Below are positions 56,241 through 64,000 of a stretch of 64,000 nucleotides of DNA, in pieces. A program made the position numbers and the translations under genes. The DNA is taken from assembly GCF_945859685.1 (NCBI RefSeq), contig NC_079149.1, positions 4,375,118 to 4,439,117 on the forward strand, in the 5' to 3' direction. The stretch comes from Eupeodes corollae. Taxonomy: Eukaryota; Arthropoda; Insecta; Diptera; Syrphidae. The notes beneath the pieces are model-generated. The model saw nothing but the letters and a program-made list of their open reading frames with translations. It did not search any database and was not told where the DNA came from. Within the stretch, counting starts at the first letter, position 1, and each line of letters begins with the position of its first letter.

Positions 56241-59200
56241 ATGCAACCTAATACATAGATTTACTAAATTTCTTAAATTAAAATTATATATACATTAGGT
56301 TGGGTACACACTTATTTACATCATGACAATTTGACAGATGACAAGATCATCCAAATTTAACACCATGTTATTTTGGTAAACTCACCTAATTCTACTTAAA
56401 TGGATATAACACGCTTATTGAGTTCCTTATATAGTCACGTTTTGTTTTTGATTTGGTTATACGTTTGAACATGCCCATTAATTTGTCCTAGTGTTTTTTT
56501 CAATCTTTGTTATTTAATTTAAATGGCGTAATACACCCTCTTTGAAACTTTGAAACATTTGTAACGTATAACTTAAAAATAGATGACAACCTAAAATTTA
56601 ACAAAAAGAAAAAAATACATAGTTTCTTCACTCAGAGTCATCTCTGTACATTACACTGATTTCATGTTGCTGCTGTCATTATCATGTCATTTCTTTTTGT
56701 TCTTGGAAGACTCTTGCAAAAAAGAATCATCTTTCGTTGTGTTATCTGTGCATGTGTTCACAACATATCAACATGATAATTAAATAAAATAAAACAAAAG
56801 CGCATATCATTGCAATTCCACACACAGTAACATAAAAGAGCTTTTGTTTTATTCATTGTGAACGAGTCATTTCTATTTCATTAGAAATAGAAAACTTTTC
56901 TAGCTTTTTTTCAGAGTTGCCATGTATTGGTCATTGTTCAAAAACGAAAGAGTAGCCCAAATATTAGCCCAATTTATATAAATCTTTGTTTACCTCAACA
57001 AAAAGTGTGATAAAATATAAATGTGTTGCCCAGAAATATAGATTAAGCATAAATATTTACACAGTTACCCCGTTTTCAGCTGTTAAAATTGTTTGTAGTA
57101 ATTCGTAGTTGTAATCACATTAGTACATTGTTTGGTTAAAACTGTCAATGTATAAACAATTATTTTATCTGCTTATTAAAATAAACATTATTGATTTTGT
57201 TAAAACACAGCTCAGTGTTGCAGAAGTATAAATTAATTATATACAAAATACTCAAGAAAAGATTTGGACTATTTATAGCTCAATTATGATAGCGCTGTCA
57301 TATTGAAACAGTTGTCGTTAATATTGGATAAAAATAGTCCAATTTCCGATAAATAGCCCACGACTGTCTGGCAAGCCTGACACTTTTTATGATAAACTTC
57401 ACATACCCACACCGATAAATGATCAATTAACACATCAACAACAACCATACACCTATTATTTTATGTTCAATTTTTGCCATTTTCGCCGCCCTTCTCCTTA
57501 ACCGTGCGTTTCTCCAACTTCTCCACCCAACACAATCAAAGTCAACACCAATATGAACACAGTGTTCGTTTCGTTTGCTGTAAAACTTATTTTCGCTGCG
57601 TTTTTGTTTTAGTATGGTTTTTCGTGCTTCTGAGTAGTGACGGTGTTGAGTTTGATTTTCTTATTTACATTCGCAAAAAATAAAATTCAATTCCAATTCC
57701 TCCGTAATTATATATTTCTGTTAAATCAAAAAATACAGTGCGAAAAATAAATCATAAAACGCAAAAATAAGAAATATAAAATTGTGAATGAAAGAAAAAT
57801 AATATACTGTTGGAAGGAAGGCGAATTAAAAAAATAAACGCATAAATTCAACAGTAACCAAAAGGAGAGGAATAATTATCCCTGAGCGAGAAGACAAGAA
57901 ATTATAATAAAAGAGTCACATTCACAGTTATGCAAAACGATAATAATTGTCAGATGGATAATATTTTGCTTTCAAAATTCGGTAACTGCATAAAAATAAA
58001 ATATGAACATAAAAAAATGAATAAAAGAAAAAATGAAATATCTAAATTGAAAAATGAAAATTTGTGAAAGTACCTTCTTCTTCTCTTTACTCTTTTTGGT
58101 GGGGGTGGTAAATACCAAGATGTGCGGTGGTGGTGTAGTCTTTTTATAATAATGAAAATAAAAATAAGTCATAACTCATAGGTTTTGAGAAGAACATTGC
58201 ACTGTCATGTCCTTCTCCTAATGAAATCTCAATTTCTCCCAAATTCATACAATTCGCCATTTAGTTTCTTTTTTCCTTTTGTTTGATGTCCGAATCCGAA
58301 GTGGAAACGGCAAGGAATGAGAAGACATAGACCGGTGTTGCCAAAAACAAATAAAATATTTAATAATTTTCACCGGAAGAAGGTGATAATTCAACTTAGT
58401 TCGGAAGTGGTGGCTCTGGTTATCTAGTTTTGTAAATATAAATTTAATTTATATATCTTCTTAATAAAAATCCCCTGAAGGCCATTTTGAAATTGGCAAA
58501 TTTAATGCGTGTTTTTTCGCTGTGCCAAAATATCCCACCGTGAATTTCTTCTTATTCGAAGCGAAGGCAAATTCATAATACATAGCAGCAAACTTTCTTC
58601 ATCTTCAACTTCAATTCAACCTTACTTGACTTTTGACTAGACACTCGCAACTCGCACTCGATTGCACTTTCTAATTTTTATTATATTTGTTAAAATTGAA
58701 TTGATAAAATTCAAAAATAAAATAAGGGGAAAAAATATGAAATAAGTTTTATTTTATTGATCATTCAACTCACCACGTTATTGGGTCCTAATAAAATGGA
58801 CACTGCCATGCTTCTTTTAATTACTCCTTAATTAATAAAATAAAAATCAAATTGAATATCTTCTTATTTATACCTAAGTAGACATTGAGTTGGTGTTATA
58901 ATTCCAAAAATAAAATTAAAATAAAGAATACCCTGACGGAATTAGATAAAATACGAAAGAAATGCATGCGGCTTTTTACATGCCCATGAATATTTATCGT
59001 GTAGTAGACGAGACGAAGATATCTACCACCGCACTAGATTCTAGCTATGGAAGATTATTTTATACTATATGGAGGTAGGTATAATTCTTTTGTGTTTCTT
59101 TCTTAAAAACTAATGTAGTGCAGCATCGGTGATTTCTTATGTGCTCATCGCACCTTTTAGAACTCTCAAAGGCACTTGGCCGAAGAATCAGTAGCCGAGA

Positions 59201-60620
59201 ACGCGTAGAAGTTCTTGAAGCATATCCAAAATCTTCTTCTATGGCTTACGTTAGATATAGGTAGAGAGGTATATTGCCTTTGCTATTGCTAGGAGCAGTA
59301 TAGGTTGTTGTTGTAGTTGACTGACGTCAAAATAGGAGAAACAAAAATTATAAGGAGAAGATGAGAACTGTGAAATGTACCCTGACTTTTTTTTCATTTT
59401 TAGTTTTTATAACTCGTCGAACAGTCAAAACCTAGTATTTGCTACATTCGTTGTTTGTGTATTTTATGAATGTCACTTCTGACGTGGGGATAACACTGAT
59501 TTCTTTTCAACATCTCCTTTGAAAGTGTGTTTTATAAATAAATCGGAGCGCTTCGATTGAACTTTCCTTAGGCTTTGCTCTGATCACCTTAAGTTGCCAA
59601 TTCCAAGATTAAAAATTAAAACTCCTAGTGCCGGGGTCACCTTTAAAAATTTTTCCAAAATTCTGTATTTCTTTGTTTTGTAGCTGAGACACTTTCAGAG
59701 CTAGCTCAAATTAATGGCTGAAACACAAACACGCTACAGCTTCGGCTTCAACTGCGTTACGTTGGGTCTGCTTCGAGGTTGCTTTGAATGACACTTCCAA
59801 TATGACATTTCTTAAATGGCACTTCTGTCATTAGCAGCTGTTTAATTTTTTTCAAAATAAAAAAATATGAGTTTTAAAATCGAAAAGCAATTGCATTTTG
59901 TTTGTTGACTTGTTGAGCTGTCAGACAAAGCAAATGTTCAGCAATTTTGAACTAGAGCTTCCGTTTTGAGTAACATTAAGTAATATTACGTTATTTCCTT
60001 ACGATTATCAAATAAAACGTGAGGTCGAAGCTTCATTGTGATAGCATGCACTGAATTCCTATGGCTGAACTCTTAAACGTTAGGCTTAGCTGAAGCTAAA
60101 GCGTATTTGTGTTTCAGCCATAAATTACGAACTAATAGAGTAAATGCGAGCTTAACAAACTTCACATTTGATTATTGTGAAATAAAAATACAAATTGTCA
60201 GTAGATCTGTTTCATTAATAATTCGGAGATCTCTGATAAAGCTGCTCAGAGCGTGCTGGATATGCTTTAAATTAACTAAGTGCTCTAATTAGAGTTAAAA
60301 TCAGAAAAATATCTCAACAGTGAACAGATATGACCAAATAAATTCTATTGATACTTATTCTCTTGGAATATAACTAAATTCCCATAAATTATTAACAAAT
60401 TATGTTCTTGTCAAATAGCCAGCTGCATTCCCATTAATGCTTAAGCATTTTAATGGTAATATGCTTGCTTCTAGCAATGTTCATCAGTTAAAGGCTTAAA
60501 TATGGAATTAGCTATCTATCATGCAATAAAGAGAGCTCCAAGTTAATAACTTTACAACTAATTCCATAATTTATACCTTTTATAGAAATTGAGGAAGTTC
60601 CATGATTCATAGTGTAGCAA
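56241..60620. other. AT-rich non-coding stretch
   Basis: No exon or mobile element was recognised. A slightly GC-richer part lies at about 57,420-57,640 and another at 58,500-58,670; either could be regulatory or UTR sequence but shows no decisive signal. Short frames here lack domains. TGACGTCA-like and TGTCAAA-like short motifs occur (for example CTGACGTCAAAATAG at about 59,320). Confidence 0.4.
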
Positions 60621-61125
60621 GACAGGTTCAGACAACATAAGGGACTTAAAAGTTAGGCAAGTTTCTAGTATCTGATTGAAACTGCCAAAAAAATTACCTT
60701 CCAATTCAGGCAACTTTAATGGAAAGCGGACTGGAAAGCTAGTCAAGAAAAATCTCCCTAACTATCATGTCAAGTCTACTTCTACTGAACTTTATTACCC
60801 TATGATTTATTTATTTTCTGCACAACTTTATTTAATGCTTTCTGTAAAAGGCTTCCTTGTCAAATTGGAAAAGAAATAATTAATATTTCCTTACAATACA
60901 AAATACAAATCGTGATGGACTTGTAGCTTGCCTGAGGAGTGTTTTGTAGACAATAATTTATTTGGTACTTTTTGTGCTATGATCTTTAAGTAGAGGTTTG
61001 TAAAGTAAATCTTTGAATTTGAAATTCATGATACTTGAAAAACTAACTAGTTGCCTTGATCAAAATGTACGTTCAAAGAATGAAGTTGACTGCAAATGAA
61101 GTCCCTTATGTTGCCTCAACCTGCC
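60621..61125. mobile_element. MITE-like element, about 505 bp
   Basis: The left arm GACAGGTTCAGACAACATAA then GGGACTT (60,621-60,647) is inverted at 61,099-61,125 as AAGTCCCTTATGTTGCCTCA then ACCTGCC, with 23 or more of 27 positions pairing. The interior is AT-rich and has no transposase. Pairing continues weakly outwards, so the true ends may lie a little further out. Target duplications were not determined. Confidence 0.75.
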
Positions 61126-62780
61126 CAGTAACTTGCCCTAATTAGCTCGAATTTGTAGCTTTTTAAATATTTCCAGTTTTTCTTTTAAAACATAAAAAAT
61201 AGATACATACTAGGTTTCGACTGTTCGGTGGCAACTATAAAAATGATTCTCCAAAATTATTATGGAGATCTCATAGTGGGGGGCAGAAAACAGAAACACA
61301 AAATTTGTCATTCAATAAGTAGAATCTATTGGTGATGATATTTTCATATCTTCAGTCTTCTCATCCTCATTTCTAGTTATTTTTTTATTCTCTATCTTAA
61401 ATGTCCCTAGAAATTCTAAATTACAAAAACTAGAACAAGAAATATAAAGTTTATCTTGAAAATAGCTTAAACAAAAGTCAACTTCCTATCTATCTTCTCT
61501 ACCTACCTACTTATATTGAAACAGAAAAGAGAGGTATGTCCAGATCATTTTTTGCCTGGTTGTGAACCTAGTTTGTGATTTGATTCCATACCTACTTAAT
61601 TATACCTATATTTTGTGTTTAAAGAAGAATATACCTACTTATTTAAGTCTACCCATAGGTTAATGCATTTCTATATTTAATCTGAGTTGCACTAACACTG
61701 AAGAAAATTGTTCGTTGTTATTATTTTTTTTATTTTGAAAAAATCTCAATTTTGTTTTGTGACTAATTGTTGTGTGGTGGCTCTATGGTTCGTTAATTAA
61801 ATAAAAAACAAAAATAAATATGCATGTTTTGTTTGAATTTTAGCACATAATATATCGTTACCTACCTATGTACCTTACCTACACCACAGGAGAGTAACTA
61901 GTGCAGTCAGAGCACAGAGCTGAAGCTCATAGACATATCTACCATTAATGGATATATCTTTTAACCAAGTTAAGGGGGCTATTGTGTATTCTCTATCTAC
62001 CAGTGTGGCGGTGTGAATTTTGTTTACATTTTTTAATATTTATATAAAGTATACATACCTTTATTGTTATATCTGTTTTTTTTTTTCTTATATATCATAT
62101 CAAAGGTGTGACAAATTTATTAAGTTTGGTTTGTCATAAAAAAGCAAATAATATTCGCTTCGCCTTTTAGAATGTGTTGTTGTGTTTTTGGAGTAGCAAT
62201 GGATTGAGTGTGAGGTTAAAGTTTCTCTCATTTAAGTAACAATTGCTTTCGTTCATACAAATTTATGAAAATTATATATAATTTTGGCAAATAATTGATG
62301 AAATGAAACTCTTCAAAACTAGCTTAAGTATTTCATCGTTAATTTATGAAATAAAATATGTACTTAGTTAAATCTTTAAAAGGGATAAGCTCAAAGATTA
62401 CAGTAAACGACTTAAGAGGATCAAAATTAAGTTTTCATAAATACCCTTAAAGCTGTGATTTTCCAAAATGTCAAAGCTAAAGATAACATGTTTCTTGTAG
62501 TCGGAGAACCGACAGTTGAATCAGTCACACAGAAGGTTAAACATCTTTAATGTCAGTCAATAGTGGATCTATACAAGAGATACAAAAAAGTTTATATGAG
62601 TCATTTCCGAAGGCATGGTGCATGTATGGAATACAAAAATATAAGTTTGTCATCTTTCAAAAGGGGTTATGTCATTGGCAATTCAAATAACGATAAGGAG
62701 AAACCAGTTCCAAACGTTCTTATCTTTTGTTCTCTTCCCAAAAATCATTAATTTTCATATAATAATTGAAGAATTAGTTC
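61126..62780. other. AT-rich non-coding stretch
   Basis: Contains repeated TACCTAC-type short motifs (61,500-61,930), T runs and TATATA strings. No exon, element end or RNA gene was recognised. Confidence 0.45.
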
Positions 62781-63057
62781 CTATAATAAATAAATTAGTT
62801 GGCGCAACAGTCCGTTGAGAACTAGGGCCTTGTGACTTACAACTCACAACCATTCCTTTGTGCGAGTAATGATGGATTGAACCTACAGTTTTAAGCCGAA
62901 TTCGAACGGCTAATTTAAGAAAGCACATTTCATTACAAGAATTTCTCTGGATGATTTGCTTTTTCAGTACCCATGAAAAAAAAACAATAGATGGCACACG
63001 CAGCGATTGAACAAAAGGTTTCTGGCTGACAGTCCAACCATGACGCCACGGGTACTT
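62781..63057 (-). mobile_element. tRNA-derived SINE
   Basis: Read on -, the head at 63,057 gives GTACCCGTGGCGTCATGGTT. TGGCGTCATGG (63,048-63,038) resembles the tRNA A box (TGGCNNAGTGG), and TGTTCAATCGC (63,013-63,003) resembles the B box (GGTTCGANNCC), both worn. A tRNA-unrelated body follows (GCCGTTCGAATTCGGC, GTGAGTTGTAAGTCAC). The element ends in a tail shared with the RTE-like LINE (62,830-62,800) and an AT-rich end. A/B box spacing is shorter than in a tRNA, suggesting a small deletion. AATTAGTTCCT at 62,772 and ATTGGTTCCCT at 63,059 may be a decayed target duplication. Confidence 0.78.
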
Positions 63058-64000
63058 TATTGGTTCCCTGTTTCAACAAAATGGTAATGATCCGAAAATC
63101 CTTTGAAAAATGTGGTCTTAAATATCAGTTAATGCTAAAGATTAACCCAGAATATTTTGTGGGTAAAATAACTACAGGTAACTTAATGCTGCCCATTAAA
63201 ATAAGCCCACCAAAATTCTATAGCCATGGAAATTTACAAAGATGTAAACACCTAAGAAGAATTTGTGAACTTATATAAAAAAAAACTGAAATAAATAAAA
63301 GTCAAATGCTTTTCCTTCAGTTTCCTTAGGAAGGTTAATCCCCAAATCTAAAAATATCAACAACACAATAATTCAAAAATAGACAAAACTTGATTTCACC
63401 CGAAGACCGAAGTGACATTCTCTATTATTTTTTTTTTCGAGCTAGACCAGACAGTGTGCCTACAACTATGCACATATTTTATAGATACCTTTATAGGAAT
63501 ATTCTCTACGATATCCACAATTGCATTTGCCATCCATTTTAAGTGTTTGAATATACCAAGAGGAATAGCATGAAGAAGAAGAATTTGATTGAGTTGTTGT
63601 TTATTTTTTTCTGTGGTGCATTTCATTCAGTGCCGTGATCAACGTACCTATTCTATTCGAAAGCAACAGCTTTAAGTAGTTTGCTTTGTGAATTCCATTT
63701 TGAACACCATCAGAATTTATCACTTCTAATTTGGTATTCAATGAGTGTGGTTCAGGTAAAAGCAAACTATATTAACAAGAAGTCTTTGCATAATAACTGC
63801 AAATAAAAATAAAAAAAATTAAAGAAGAAGAAATGAACAACGGTTTTGCTGTACACAATTCAAATTATAGGAAAGTTAGCGGGAATTTAAAAATACTTAA
63901 GTTTTTTTGATTTATTTTTCTCTGTTATATTATGAACAGCAAAATTATACTAAGAATATCAATGGATTTATCTTAGTCATTGGTCAGATTAGAAATGCCT
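63058..64000. other. AT-rich non-coding stretch to the window edge
   Basis: Two frames of about 70 codons (63,060-63,278 on + and 63,396-63,626 on -) have no recognised domain. Nothing else was identified. Confidence 0.4.

Noticed and set aside
1..64000. tRNA, rRNA or CRISPR features
   Set aside because: The only tRNA-like promoter boxes are the worn ones in the SINE at 63.0 kb. No cloverleaf, rRNA segment or regular spacer array was seen; the tandem arrays are satellites without spacers.

Overview
The window looks like nuclear DNA of an insect, most likely a fly (Diptera). It is AT-rich, has very low gene density, short and long introns with GTAAGT-type donors, and many decayed Tc1-type DNA transposons, non-LTR retrotransposons, MITE-like elements and tandem repeats. 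Nothing looks bacterial: there are no operons, CRISPR arrays or rRNA genes. I cannot name the species from the sequence.

Only one gene looks intact, on the + strand between about 42.66 and 49.53 kb. A 191-bp exon encodes the last part of a PP2C-type (PPM family) protein phosphatase domain, including the metal-binding Asp-Asn of its final motif. A 60-bp exon follows after a 74-bp intron. After a 3.5-kb repeat-rich intron comes a 3-kb exon encoding about 1000 residues of acidic, Glu-rich, probably disordered and coiled-coil tail. The exons that would carry the rest of the phosphatase domain were not found and probably lie upstream of the window or in unrecognised parts of it.

The rest, from left to right: a broken non-LTR reverse transcriptase fragment at the left edge; a satellite with units of about 320 bp (3.18-4.74 kb); a MITE with perfect TAA target duplications whose right two thirds is triplicated (7.9-8.6 kb); a long composite repeat array (11.3-16.2 kb) with a dead Tc3-like transposon inside it; a second degenerate array (18.4-22.2 kb) that contains a broken copy of HPF1 (histone PARylation factor 1); and two dead non-LTR elements head to head (24.3-27.25 kb), an RTE-like copy on - and an RNase H-bearing fragment on +. 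Then come AT-rich repeats and a dispersed hairpin repeat (31-32.4 kb), a second, internally deleted RTE-like copy (38-39.3 kb), and a 247-bp tandem duplication just before the phosphatase exon. Downstream of the gene are a dead Bari/Tc1-like transposon (51.3-52.6 kb), several TIR elements and duplications (54-61 kb), and a tRNA-derived SINE (62.8 kb).

The most notable observations are: (1) the SINE at 62.8 kb and the RTE-like LINE at 24.3 kb share a 3' tail (27 of 31 bases identical), as expected for a parasite/host retroposon pair; (2) the HPF1 pseudogene inside a satellite; (3) a strong excess of the heptamer TGTCAAA/TTTGACA across the window; (4) the PP2C phosphatase joined to a large acidic repeat tail, whose stop codon overlaps a strong splice-donor sequence.
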